Below are positions 26,409 to 36,480 of a stretch of 64,000 bases of DNA, piece after piece. Source of the stretch: Paraburkholderia diazotrophica. GTDB taxonomy: Bacteria; Pseudomonadota; Gammaproteobacteria; Burkholderiales; Burkholderiaceae. Under the pieces are notes generated by a model that made no database searches, was not told the DNA's origin, and saw only the letters and a list, made by a program, of their open reading frames with translations. The translations under genes were made by a program, and so were the position numbers. The stretch is from contig NZ_FNYE01000004.1 of the NCBI RefSeq assembly GCF_900108945.1, forward strand, positions 301,138 through 365,137, given 5' to 3'. Position 1 is the stretch's first letter, and every line of letters begins with the position of its first letter.

Positions 26409-27889
26409 AGCGCGGCTTTCCACATCTCACCGTTCTCGCCGCGATGCTGGCGGCGAGTGTCGCGCTCTCGGCATGCGGTGGCGGCGGCGACGATGACAAG
26501 GGCAGCAGCCCGCCTGTCGCCAACGTTTCACCTGCCGCACCGACGACGACGCCCGCCGTTCCGGGCAGCGCAGCGGCAGCGGCGGCTCCGGCATCGGCTG
26601 CAAGCGCCGCGTCGGCACCCGTTCCTGCGAGCGGATCGACGCAGCCGGCCACGCCCGCGCAACCGCCAACGACGCCCGTCATACCGACACCACCTACGAC
26701 ACCTCCCACGCCACCCACCACGCCCGACAACGGCCAACCGCCGAAGGACAACACCAACGACACACCGCCGCCCTCGCCCGTCGCCATCAACAGCGTGCCC
26801 ATCGTCGTCGACAATGCGATCGGCTCGGTCGTGAACATGCCTTACGTCAGCGTGACGCTCTGCGCGCCGGGCACGCACGGCGCAGCGCAGTGCGCGACCG
26901 TCGATCACATGCTGCTCGACACCGGCTCGTCGGGCGTGCGCGTGACGCAGGCCGCGCTCGGCGCCGCGCTTGCCGCGCAATTGCCCGCGCAGACGGGCGC
27001 CAGCAACGACACGACGGGCCACGCGCCTATTGCACAATGCGCGATCTTCGCATCGGGCTACACGTGGGGTTCGATACGCCGCGCCGACGTGATGATCGGC
27101 GGCGAAACGGCGAGCGGCATCCCTGTTCAGCTGATCGGCGACAGCGCGTATCCGTCCGCGCCATCCGACTGCCTCGCGCGCGGCGGCGCAAGCATGAACA
27201 CGGCCGCGACGCTCGGCGCGAACGGGATCGTAGGCATCGGGCATCTCGCGCGCGACTTCCCGCAGGCGGCACAAACGGCGCTCGCGGCGACTTACTACTA
27301 CTGCGCAACGCCTTCGTCCTGCATGCCTGCGCGCGTGCCGCTCGACAGGCAGACGGCCAACCCCGTCGCCGCCTTCGCAACCGACAACAACGGCACGATC
27401 GTCCGTCTGCCCGCGCTGCCGCCGACAGGCCAGGCGAGCGTCACAGGAGAACTCGTGTTCGGCATCGGCACGCGCGACAACAACGCGTTGCCCGCCACGC
27501 CGACGTTCGTCGCCGTGACCGATCGCGGCGCATTCACGACGACATACAAAGGCAGAACGATGACGAGCGTCGTCGACAGCGGATCGAACGGCCTGTTCTT
27601 TCCCGACGCGACACTGCCCGTGCAGCGCGGCTGGTTTGCGCCCGCCATCACGCAGAGCCTGAGTGGAACGATGCTGTCGAATACGGGCAATGCGCAATCG
27701 ACGGTACCGTTCTCGATCGCCAATGCGCCGAATCTCTTCGATAACGCGTTGGCCGCATATGACGCGCTCGGCGCGCCCGCGTCGGGCATGTTCATCTGGG
27801 GCTTGCCGTTCTTCTTCGGGCGCAGCATGTACACGGCGTTGAGCGGAATGCAGGCCGGCACGCAGACGGGACCTTACGTGGCGTTCTGA
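26405..27889 (+). CDS. DUF3443 lipoprotein with two aspartic-protease-like motifs
   Basis: A 494-aa predicted lipoprotein: a signal peptide ending in the lipobox LSAC, with Cys24 as lipid-bearing residue, then a Gly/Asp patch and a Pro/Ala/Thr-rich linker to about residue 125. The folded part begins PIVVDNAIG and contains LLDTGSSGVRV (Asp172) and VVDSGSNGLFF (Asp391), about 220 residues apart, the spacing and form of the two catalytic loops of pepsin-like proteases. DUF3443 is the family name I assign. Whether it cleaves proteins is untested. The start overlaps the stop of the DUF2844 gene. A bidirectional terminator follows. Confidence 0.83.
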   Translation: MKRGFPHLTVLAAMLAASVALSACGGGGDDDKGSSPPVANVSPAAPTTTPAVPGSAAAAAAPASAASAASAPVPASGSTQPATPAQPPTTPVIPTPPTTPPTPPTTPDNGQPPKDNTNDTPPPSPVAINSVPIVVDNAIGSVVNMPYVSVTLCAPGTHGAAQCATVDHMLLDTGSSGVRVTQAALGAALAAQLPAQTGASNDTTGHAPIAQCAIFASGYTWGSIRRADVMIGGETASGIPVQLIGDSAYPSAPSDCLARGGASMNTAATLGANGIVGIGHLARDFPQAAQTALAATYYYCATPSSCMPARVPLDRQTANPVAAFATDNNGTIVRLPALPPTGQASVTGELVFGIGTRDNNALPATPTFVAVTDRGAFTTTYKGRTMTSVVDSGSNGLFFPDATLPVQRGWFAPAITQSLSGTMLSNTGNAQSTVPFSIANAPNLFDNALAAYDALGAPASGMFIWGLPFFFGRSMYTALSGMQAGTQTGPYVAF

Positions 27890-27936
27890 TCGGCAACTGG
27901 CTTCGCGCACAGACTCACCCGCAGCCACAGCAAAAG

Positions 27937-27972
27937 AAACGGCGGACAGTCAAGCCAACCCGTCCGCCGTTT
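27937..27972. terminator. Bidirectional terminator between convergent genes
   Basis: AAACGGCGGAC (27937-27947) pairs perfectly with GTCCGCCGTTT (27962-27972). The stem lies between the DUF3443 gene and the convergent aminotransferase gene, with A and T residues at its outer ends that can serve both strands. Confidence 0.7.
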
Positions 27973-28001
27973 CGCGCGCCGAGATCACACTCGAACCACG
28001 C

Positions 28002-29357
28002 TCAATCCACCTCCTTCAAGATCTCCGCGACGGTGCGGAACAACTCGTCGATCTGCGCTTCATCGATGATGAGCGGCGGCGAGAACGCCAGAATGTCGCC
28101 CGTATAGCGCGTCAACACGCCCTTCTGGAAGCAGCGCACGAACACGTCGTAAGCGCGCGCGCCCGGCGCGCCGTCTCGCGGCTGCAATTCGACGCCGCCG
28201 ACGAGCCCCAGATTCCGCACGTCGATCACATGCCGCTCGCCCTTAAGCTTGTGAATCGCCGCTTCGAACACAGGCGCCATCTTTGCTGCTCGCTCGAACA
28301 GCCCTTCGCGCTCGTACAGATCGATCGTTGCGCACGCAGCGGCCGCCGCGATCGGATGCCCCGAGTACGTATAGCCATGGAAAAGCTCGATGCCCGCCGG
28401 CGCGCCGTTGACGATCGCATCGTGAATCCGCGCGCTCGCGGCGACGGCGCCCATCGGCGCGGCGGCGTTGTTCGTGCCCTTGGCCATCGTCAGCAGATCG
28501 GGCGTCACGTTGAAGTACTGCGCGGCGAACGGCGCACCGAGGCGTCCCCAGCCCGTAATCACTTCATCGAAGATCAGCAAGATGCCGTACTTGTCGCAGA
28601 TCTCGCGCAGACGCTGCAAATAGCCTCGCGGCGGAATCAGCACGCCCGTCGATCCCGCCACCGGCTCGACGATCACAGCCGCGATCGTCGATGCGTCGTG
28701 CAGCGTGACGAGCCGCTCCAGTTCGTCGGCGAGATGCGCGCCCCACGCGGGCTGGCCTTTCGAGAACGCCGCTTCATTGATGTTGAGCGTATGCGGCAGA
28801 TGATCGACGGCGGGCAGCAGCGCGCCTGAGTAAGCCTTGCGGTTCGGCGAAATGCCGCCTACGGAAATGCCGCCGAAGCCGACGCCGTGATAGCCGCGTT
28901 CGCGTCCGATCAGCCGCGTGCGCTGCCCTTCGCCACGCGCGCGGTGATACGCGAGCGCGATCTTCAGCGCGGTATCGACGGCCTCCGAACCCGAGTTCGT
29001 GAAGAAGATGTGCTTCAGGTCGCCGGGCGTGTGCTTCGCAATTCGGGTCGCCGCTTCGAATGCCTTCGGGTGGCCCATCTGGAACGTCGGCGCGAAGTCC
29101 ATCTCGGCGGCCTGCGCCTGCACGGCAGCGACGATCTCGTCGCGGCAGTGTCCGGCGTTCACGCACCATAGCCCCGCCGTGCCATCGAGGATGCGCCGGC
29201 CATCGTACGACGTGTAATACATCCCCTTCGCGCTCGACAGCAGCCTCGGCGCGCTCTTGAATTGCCGGTTCGCGGTGAACGGCATCCAGAACGCCGACAT
29301 GTCGGGCGCGTCGGTAGGCGTGGCGGCCGTGGCCGAAGGTGCAGCGCGTTCTTTCAT
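28002..29357 (-). CDS. Class III aminotransferase (omega-amino acid:pyruvate type)
   Basis: A 451-aa PLP-dependent enzyme. The PLP-binding Lys is K293 in MAKGTNNAAAP, the cofactor-ring Asp is D264 in FDEVITGWGR, and the phosphate-binding NSGSEAVDTALK is at 121-132. The N-terminus (FWMPFTANRQFKSAPR) is typical of beta-alanine/omega-amino acid:pyruvate transaminases. These make alanine and an aldehyde or semialdehyde from amines such as beta-alanine or taurine-like compounds. The gene stands alone; the usual partner, a methylmalonate-semialdehyde dehydrogenase, is not adjacent. The start at 29357 places the conserved N-terminus correctly. Confidence 0.9.
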   Translation of the reverse strand: MKERAAPSATAATPTDAPDMSAFWMPFTANRQFKSAPRLLSSAKGMYYTSYDGRRILDGTAGLWCVNAGHCRDEIVAAVQAQAAEMDFAPTFQMGHPKAFEAATRIAKHTPGDLKHIFFTNSGSEAVDTALKIALAYHRARGEGQRTRLIGRERGYHGVGFGGISVGGISPNRKAYSGALLPAVDHLPHTLNINEAAFSKGQPAWGAHLADELERLVTLHDASTIAAVIVEPVAGSTGVLIPPRGYLQRLREICDKYGILLIFDEVITGWGRLGAPFAAQYFNVTPDLLTMAKGTNNAAAPMGAVAASARIHDAIVNGAPAGIELFHGYTYSGHPIAAAAACATIDLYEREGLFERAAKMAPVFEAAIHKLKGERHVIDVRNLGLVGGVELQPRDGAPGARAYDVFVRCFQKGVLTRYTGDILAFSPPLIIDEAQIDELFRTVAEILKEVD

Positions 29358-29431
29358 CTGCTGTCTCCTCTCAAATGAGGTCAGTCGGGTTTTCAGTGTA
29401 GGCAGGCACACGGCCGTGCACAACCGGACAG

Positions 29432-29447
29432 CGCCGGTGCACCGGCG
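29432..29447. promoter_or_regulatory. 16-bp palindrome upstream of the aminotransferase gene
   Basis: CGCCGGTGCACCGGCG is perfectly self-complementary and sits 75-90 bases upstream of the aminotransferase start. An operator for an unlinked regulator is the likely reading; no regulator gene is adjacent. Confidence 0.4.
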
Positions 29448-29632
29448 GCGCGCCCGCCGATATGACGAATCGCCGCCCGCGCTCCGTTGCAGCGCGGCGC
29501 GCACCTCGACGAGGCGAAGTGCCTTGCGTTGCACCGCTTTCGCGCCCAAAGCGCATAGCGCCATACGACGCCGCGCCGTCAGCGAGCCGCATTGCAGCAC
29601 GCTCAGCGTCCGTTGAAGAGCGATGCCGCAAG

Positions 29633-29650
29633 TTGGCATATGCCTTGCAG
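29633..29650 (+). promoter_or_regulatory. Sigma-54 (-24/-12) promoter of urtA
   Basis: TTGGCATATGCCTTGCAG fits the RpoN consensus, with GG (29635-29636) and GC (29647-29648) separated by exactly ten bases. It lies about 115 bases before the urtA start. Sigma-54 with NtrC control is the known mode for urea transport in many proteobacteria. Confidence 0.65.
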
Positions 29651-29762
29651 TATCCGGCCCTGCACGACTCGGTACACATGACTCTGCACACATAACGCAA
29701 ACAGGGATCGGACACGCACTACCCGTCCGCCACTCACCACCATTCATGGCAAGGGGAAGCAT

Positions 29763-31067
29763 ATGAAACGTCGCAGTCTGCTGAAGCTCGGCTCGATGTC
29801 GGGCGCGCTCGCGCTCGCGGGCAAGGTACCTTTCGCGCGCGCGCAGTCGTCGGGCAGCGGCCCGATCAAGGTCGGCATCCTGCACTCCCTGTCGGGCACG
29901 ATGGCGATCTCGGAGACGTCGCTGAAAGATACCGCGCTGATGACGATCGCCGAGATCAACGCAAGCGGCGGCGTGATGGGCCGCAAGATCGAGCCCGTCG
30001 TCGTCGATCCCGCTTCGAACTGGCCGCTCTTTGCCGAAAAGGCCCGTCAACTGCTGACGCAGGACAAGGTCGCCTGCGTGTTCGGCTGCTGGACCTCCGT
30101 ATCGCGCAAGTCTGTGCTGCCCGTGTTCGAGGAACTGAACGGCCTGCTGTTCTACCCCGTGCAGTACGAAGGCGAGGAGATGTCGCGCAACGTGTTCTAT
30201 ACGGGCGCGGCGCCGAATCAACAGGCGATCCCCGCCACCGAATACCTGATGAGCGCCGAAGGCGGCGGCGCCAAACGCTTCTTCCTGCTCGGCACCGACT
30301 ATGTGTATCCACGCACGACGAACAAGATCCTGCGCGCCTTCCTCAAGTCGAAGGGCGTTCAGGAGGCCGACATCCAGGAGGTCTACACGCCCTTCGGTCA
30401 CAGCGACTATCAGACGATCGTCGCGAGCATCAAGACGTTCGCGCAGGGCGGCAAGACATGCGTGATCTCGACCGTCAACGGCGACTCGAACGTGCCCTTC
30501 TACAAGGAGCTCGGCAACCAGGGGCTGAAGGCGACTGACGTGCCCGTCGTCGCGTTCTCGGTCGGCGAGGAGGAGCTGCGCGGCATCGATACGAAGCCGC
30601 TCGTCGGCAACCTCGCTGCATGGAACTACTTCATGTCGGTGAAAGGCCCGGGCAACTCGAAGTTCAAGGAGCAATGGGCCGGATGGGTCAAGTCGCAGAA
30701 CCTGCCGGGCGGTTCGAAGCGCGTGACGAACGATCCGATGGAAGCGACCTATGTCGGCATCCACATGTGGAAGCAGGCCGTCGAAAAGGCGAAGAGCACC
30801 GATGTCGACAAGGTGCGCGTCGCGATGATCGGCCAGAAGTTCGCGGCGCCGTCGGGTTTCACGCTCGAAATGGACGGCAATCATCATCTGCACAAGCCGG
30901 TGATGATTGGCGAAGTGCGCGCGGACGGCCAGTTCAACGTCGTGTGGAAAACGAAGACGGCCATTCGCGCGCAACCGTGGAGCCCGTACATCGCGGGCAA
31001 TCAGGGCAAGCCGGATATCGTCACGTCGATTCCCGCGTTCCTGCGCCGCCGTTCGCGCGTCGTGTGA
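29763..31067 (+). CDS. urtA: Urea ABC transporter, substrate-binding protein
   Basis: A 434-aa periplasmic urea receptor of the UrtA family. The N-terminus has a twin-arginine-type signal (KRRSLLKLG followed by a hydrophobic stretch and AFARAQ-like cleavage region), so export folded through Tat is likely. The mature protein begins PIKVGILHSLSGTMAISE and includes GCWTSVSRKSVLPVFEELNGLLFYPVQYEG-like family sequence (around 100-130) that separates UrtA from ordinary branched-chain amino acid receptors. It starts the urtABCDE cluster and is preceded by a sigma-54-type promoter. A strong hairpin after it probably keeps urtA transcripts more abundant than the rest. Confidence 0.93.
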   Translation: MKRRSLLKLGSMSGALALAGKVPFARAQSSGSGPIKVGILHSLSGTMAISETSLKDTALMTIAEINASGGVMGRKIEPVVVDPASNWPLFAEKARQLLTQDKVACVFGCWTSVSRKSVLPVFEELNGLLFYPVQYEGEEMSRNVFYTGAAPNQQAIPATEYLMSAEGGGAKRFFLLGTDYVYPRTTNKILRAFLKSKGVQEADIQEVYTPFGHSDYQTIVASIKTFAQGGKTCVISTVNGDSNVPFYKELGNQGLKATDVPVVAFSVGEEELRGIDTKPLVGNLAAWNYFMSVKGPGNSKFKEQWAGWVKSQNLPGGSKRVTNDPMEATYVGIHMWKQAVEKAKSTDVDKVRVAMIGQKFAAPSGFTLEMDGNHHLHKPVMIGEVRADGQFNVVWKTKTAIRAQPWSPYIAGNQGKPDIVTSIPAFLRRRSRVV

Positions 31068-31075
31068 CGCGGCAT

Positions 31076-31108
31076 GCCGGTGCGTTCAGCCTTCACGAAC
31101 GCACCGGC
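31076..31108 (+). terminator. Intercistronic hairpin between urtA and urtB
   Basis: GCCGGTGCGTTC pairs perfectly with GAACGCACCGGC (12-bp stem, 9-base loop), just 9 bases after the urtA stop. A T6 run occurs 13 bases further on (31122-31127), too far for a classical terminator. It may act as partial terminator and 3'-end stabiliser for urtA mRNA. Confidence 0.55.
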
Positions 31109-31208
31109 GCGCGCAACGCCGTTTTTTGACGCACGTATCGAAGCAAATGCACGGCACAATCGCGCGATGTCTCGCTTGCCGCTTTTCGCATGCGATGGCA
31201 TCGCGCGC

Positions 31209-31256
31209 CTGATTGCTGGGCTGATCGCTGGCCTGATTGCTGGGCTGATTGCTGGC
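31209..31256 (+). repeat. Four 12-bp tandem repeats ahead of urtB
   Basis: Four consecutive near-identical units of CTGATTGCTGGG (variation only at two positions) fill 31209-31256. In the urtB frame they read as LIAG repeated four times, but the urtB start chosen here lies downstream, so the tract is probably leader. Confidence 0.75.
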
Positions 31257-31274
31257 TTCATTCTCAAGACCATC

Positions 31275-32948
<1,674 letters not shown>

Positions 32949-32949
32949 C

Positions 32950-34140
32950 ATGACATCCGCGACTTCATCCGCTTCCACTTCCGTCGATTCGCGCAGCGGC
33001 GCTCACGCGAACGAACGCGGACGTCTGTCCGGCTTCGCGCTCGGCTTGCCGCCGCGCCCTGCTCTTCTGTCGCGGCGCGCGTGGCAACTGCTGATCGCGT
33101 TGATCGTCGCAGTCGGCTTCGGCGTGCCGTTCAGCGCGCTGGTGCTGCCCGAGGCGAGCGCGTTCCATCTGTCCGCGTATGCGATGACACTCGTCGGCAA
33201 GCTGATGTGCTATGCGATCGCCGCGCTCGCGCTCGATCTCGTGTGGGGCTACTGCGGCATCCTGAGCCTCGGACACGGGCTCTTCTTCGCGCTCGGCGGC
33301 TACGCGATGGGAATGTACCTGATGCGCGCGATCGGCCGCGACGGCAAGTACGGCAGCGATCTGCCCGACTTCATGGTGTTTCTCGACTGGCATCGGCTGC
33401 CGTGGTACTGGGAAGGCACGCAGCATCTCGGGTACGCGCTGCTGCTGGTCGTGCTGGTGCCCGCCGTGCTCGCGTGGGTGTTCGGCTTCTTCACGTTCCG
33501 CTCGCGCGTGAAGGGCGTGTATCTCTCCATCATCACGCAAGCGATGACCTTCGCCGCGATGCTGCTTTTCTACCGCAACGAAACGGGCTTCGGCGGCAAC
33601 AACGGCTTCACCGATTTCAAGCGCATCGCAGGCTTTCCGATCACCCATCCCGGCACGCGCACGGTGCTCTTTCTGCTGACATTCGCGGTGCTCGTGCTGT
33701 CGTTCATCGGTGCGCGGGCGATCGTCACGTCGAAGCTCGGACGTGTCGTGACGGCCGTGCGCGACGGCGAAACGCGGCTGATGTTTCTCGGCTACAGCCC
33801 GCTCGCGTACAAGCTGTTCGTGTGGACGGTATCGGCCGTGCTGTGCGGCATCGCGGGCGCGCTGTACGTGCCGCAGGTCGGCATCATCAATCCCGGCGAG
33901 ATGTCGCCGGGCAACTCGATCGAAATGGCGATCTGGGTCGCCGTCGGCGGACGCGGCACGCTGATCGGACCGATCGTCGGTGCGTTCGCGGTGAATGGTG
34001 CGAAGAGCTTTTTCACGGCTTATTTCGCGGAGTACTGGCTGTTCTTTCTCGGTCTGATTTTCGTGCTGGTGCCGCTGCTGCTGCCGAACGGGATCATGGG
34101 ACTGATCGAACTCGCGACGCGCACGAGGACCCGCCGATGA
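32950..34140 (+). CDS. urtC: Urea ABC transporter permease UrtC
   Basis: A 396-aa LivM-like permease. It shows multiple hydrophobic helices, the LSLGHGLFFALGGYAMGMYLMR motif region near 110-130 and the GRGTLIGPIVGAFAVNGAKS EAA-type loop near 335 that docks the ATPases. The N-terminal 35 residues are Ser/Arg-rich and cytosolic. It begins 2 bases after the urtB stop and its stop overlaps the urtD start by 4 bases, so the genes are tightly coupled. Confidence 0.93.
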   Translation: MTSATSSASTSVDSRSGAHANERGRLSGFALGLPPRPALLSRRAWQLLIALIVAVGFGVPFSALVLPEASAFHLSAYAMTLVGKLMCYAIAALALDLVWGYCGILSLGHGLFFALGGYAMGMYLMRAIGRDGKYGSDLPDFMVFLDWHRLPWYWEGTQHLGYALLLVVLVPAVLAWVFGFFTFRSRVKGVYLSIITQAMTFAAMLLFYRNETGFGGNNGFTDFKRIAGFPITHPGTRTVLFLLTFAVLVLSFIGARAIVTSKLGRVVTAVRDGETRLMFLGYSPLAYKLFVWTVSAVLCGIAGALYVPQVGIINPGEMSPGNSIEMAIWVAVGGRGTLIGPIVGAFAVNGAKSFFTAYFAEYWLFFLGLIFVLVPLLLPNGIMGLIELATRTRTRR

Positions 34141-35000
34141 GCGAAAACCCGATGGTGCCCGACCTGTCGCTACCCGAAGAGCACGGCGGCCGCGCGTTAT
34201 CCGGCGTGGCGTCGATGAGCCGCGCGGTGACGCCCGATGCGATCGACGTATCGCACGGCGCGATTCTCTATCTGGAAGACGTGACTGTTTCGTTCGACGG
34301 CTTCCGGGCCTTGAATGAACTGTCGCTGTCGATCGACGTCGGCGAATTGCGCTGCATCATCGGCCCGAACGGCGCGGGCAAGACGACGATGATGGACGTC
34401 ATCACGGGGAAGACTGCGCCCGATTCGGGCAAGGTGTTTCTCGGCCAGACGATCGACCTCACGCGTATGAACGAGCCGTCGATTGCGCGCGCGGGGATTG
34501 GGCGGAAGTTTCAGAAGCCGACTGTGTTCGAGCAGCATCCCGTGTGGGAGAACCTCGAACTGGCGATGAAGACCGACAAGCGCTGGCTCGCTTCGCTGCG
34601 CGCGCGTCTGGACGGGAGTGCGCAGGCGCGCATCGAGGAGACGTTGTCGCTGATTCGGCTCGAAGGCGAAGCGTTGCGGCCAGCGGGCGAACTATCGCAT
34701 GGGCAGAAGCAGCGTCTGGAGATCGGCATGCTGTTGATGCAGCAACCGGCACTTCTTTTGCTCGATGAACCTGCGGCTGGCATGACCGATGATGAGACCA
34801 TGGAGTTGGCTTCTTTGCTCAATCACTTGCGTGGGACTTGTTCGATGATGGTCGTCGAGCATGACATGGAATTTGTTGCCGCTTTGGCGGGTGAAACCGG
34901 CAAGGTTACGGTGATGGCCGAGGGACGTGTACTCTCGGATGGGACGCTTGATGAGGTCAAGCGGGATTCGAATGTGGTTGAGAGTTATCTCGGACGCTGA
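34137..35000 (+). CDS. urtD: Urea ABC transporter ATPase UrtD
   Basis: A 287-aa ATPase of the LivG type. Walker A is GPNGAGKTTMMD (about 80-91), the signature LSHGQKQRLEIG is in the normal position, and Walker B is LLLLDEPAAGMT. A 42-residue N-terminal extension precedes the domain, as in many UrtD proteins. The ATG overlaps the urtC stop. Third-position base use becomes visibly less GC-rich in the last 200 bases of the gene, close to the repeat that follows. The matching UrtE is 755 bases away. Confidence 0.93.
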   Translation: MSENPMVPDLSLPEEHGGRALSGVASMSRAVTPDAIDVSHGAILYLEDVTVSFDGFRALNELSLSIDVGELRCIIGPNGAGKTTMMDVITGKTAPDSGKVFLGQTIDLTRMNEPSIARAGIGRKFQKPTVFEQHPVWENLELAMKTDKRWLASLRARLDGSAQARIEETLSLIRLEGEALRPAGELSHGQKQRLEIGMLLMQQPALLLLDEPAAGMTDDETMELASLLNHLRGTCSMMVVEHDMEFVAALAGETGKVTVMAEGRVLSDGTLDEVKRDSNVVESYLGR

Positions 35001-35002
35001 TT

Positions 35003-35719
35003 GTCTGCGACGCTTTTTGTTTTGCTTTTTATGGCTTGCTGCCGGCATCCGCGATTGCGCCTCGCGGCGCGGGCGTTGCCCCTGTGCGGGGCGGCACCTG
35101 CTTTTCTTTGCCGCCGCAAAGAAAAGTAGGCAAAAGAAAGCGGGCTAACACCGCCCGCACTTGACCTTTACCCACGGGCTCTCAACGTCCCGATGTTTCT
35201 TGCAACTGCGTGCTGGCTTGTGTTCGTTGCCAACGTGCTGGCTAAACGCCTCACCCACTTCATGCACGTGTGGCACTACGAAGGATATCGAAAGTTTTAG
35301 CGCCGCATGTCGGTAGTGAATGCAGGTTGCAGTGTCGTACAGGGCGACGTTCTCACCAGCAGCAGCATTGCGTAGCGAGGGTGTCCTGTGCGGTGCGAAA
35401 GCCTACACACAGTTTGCCGCAAAGGGGCCGAGGAAATTCGACGTCGCGAGCCGCAACGCGGGTGCATGAAGCAGGTGAGACGTCCAGAAAGTGCGCTGGC
35501 AACGCGCATGAGATAGCACGCTGCCGCGCGAAAGATGGGGACGTTGAGAGCCCGTGGGTAATACAGAGCACTGGCGGTGTAAGCGGCTTTCTTTTGCCTA
35601 CTTTTCTTTGCCGCTGCAAAGAAAAGTAGGTGCCGCCCCGCACAGGGGCAACGCCCGCGCCGCGAGGCGAAATCGCGGATGCCAGCGGCAGGCCATAAAA
35701 ACCAAAAGCCGTCGCAGAC
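35003..35719. repeat. Large imperfect inverted repeat between urtD and urtE
   Basis: The left arm (about 35003-35197) and the right arm (about 35535-35719) are reverse complements over most of their length; in an 82-base core (35060-35141) I count three mismatches. Each arm also contains its own perfect hairpin, CTTTTCTTTGC-N4-GCAAAGAAAAG (35101-35126 and 35601-35626). The outer ends share GTCTGCGAC, and the inner ends share CCCACGGGCTCTCAACGTCC. The 340-base centre has no convincing gene, and the small open frames across the arms read as repeat-derived. I believe similar arms recur in Paraburkholderia genomes, but this is from memory. Confidence 0.85.
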
Positions 35720-35754
35720 GTAAACAAAAGCCGAAGGCAAAAAGGAAACCCCAA

Positions 35755-36447
35755 ATGCTAGAAGTAGAAAACCTGAACCAGTACTACGGCGGCAGCCACA
35801 TCCTGAGAGACATAAAGCTCACAGTCCCCGACGGCAAGCTCACCGTCCTGCTAGGCCGAAACGGCGTCGGCAAGACCACCCTGCTGCGATGCCTGATGGG
35901 CGTCGTCCCAACAAAAACAGGCGAAATCACATGGCGCGGCGCGCCAATCACGAAGCTCGCCCCGCACGCGCGCGTCGCGCAAGGACTCGCCTACGTCCCG
36001 CAAGGCAGAGACATCTTCCCGCGACTGACAGTCGAAGAAAACCTGCTGGTCGGCGCAGCCAGCAGAAAAGCCCCAAAGAAAATCCCGGACAGAATCTATA
36101 GCCTCTTCCCGGTGCTCAAAGACATGAGAGCACGACGAGGCGGCGACCTGTCCGGCGGCCAGCAACAACAACTCGCCATCGGCCGCGCGTTGATGAGCGA
36201 ACCACAACTGCTGATCCTCGACGAACCAACAGAAGGCATTCAACCGTCGATCATCCAGGACATCGGAAGAACATTGCGGCAACTCGTCGAGGAAATGGGC
36301 CTCGCGGTACTGCTCGTCGAGCAGTACTACGACTTCGCCAAAGCAATCGCCGACCGCTACTGGGTCATGAGTCGAGGCGAAATCGTCGCGGGCGGCGAAG
36401 GCGTCGACATGGATCGCGACGGCGTGCGCAGCCTCATCGCGGTATAA
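35755..36447 (+). CDS. urtE: Urea ABC transporter ATPase UrtE
   Basis: A 230-aa ATPase of the LivF type. It starts MLEVENLNQYYGGSHILRDI, has Walker A LLGRNGVGKTTLLR (about 34-47), signature DLSGGQQQQLAIGRAL and Walker B LLILDEPTEGIQPS. UrtD and UrtE form the motor of the importer. Codons here use more A at third positions in the first two thirds than the neighbouring genes do. It is separated from urtD by the inverted repeat and followed 33 bases later by ureD. Confidence 0.93.
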   Translation: MLEVENLNQYYGGSHILRDIKLTVPDGKLTVLLGRNGVGKTTLLRCLMGVVPTKTGEITWRGAPITKLAPHARVAQGLAYVPQGRDIFPRLTVEENLLVGAASRKAPKKIPDRIYSLFPVLKDMRARRGGDLSGGQQQQLAIGRALMSEPQLLILDEPTEGIQPSIIQDIGRTLRQLVEEMGLAVLLVEQYYDFAKAIADRYWVMSRGEIVAGGEGVDMDRDGVRSLIAV

Positions 36448-36480
36448 CGGCAAAGACCGCTTAGCTGCTATTCTCGCCGC

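Larger units (their letters stand above)
29358..29762. other. 405-base divergent control region (aminotransferase / urtA)
   Basis: No gene is supported here. The region holds a 16-bp perfect palindrome (29432-29447) nearer the aminotransferase, a sigma-54-type promoter (29633-29650) facing urtA, and a possible half NtrC site (TGCACCGCTTTCGCGCC, 29530-29546; the right half is imperfect). The two ends therefore look separately controlled. Confidence 0.6.

Noticed and set aside
28002..30974. A very long minus-strand open frame running through the aminotransferase gene and across urtA
   Set aside because: Only the first 451 codons from 29357 are aminotransferase. The rest is antisense to urtA, a well-supported plus-strand gene, and has Arg/His/Asp-rich shadow composition.
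35270..35754. Short open frames in and around the large inverted repeat
   Set aside because: They read mostly through the repeat arms and the same peptides appear from both arms, so they are repeat-derived and not genes.
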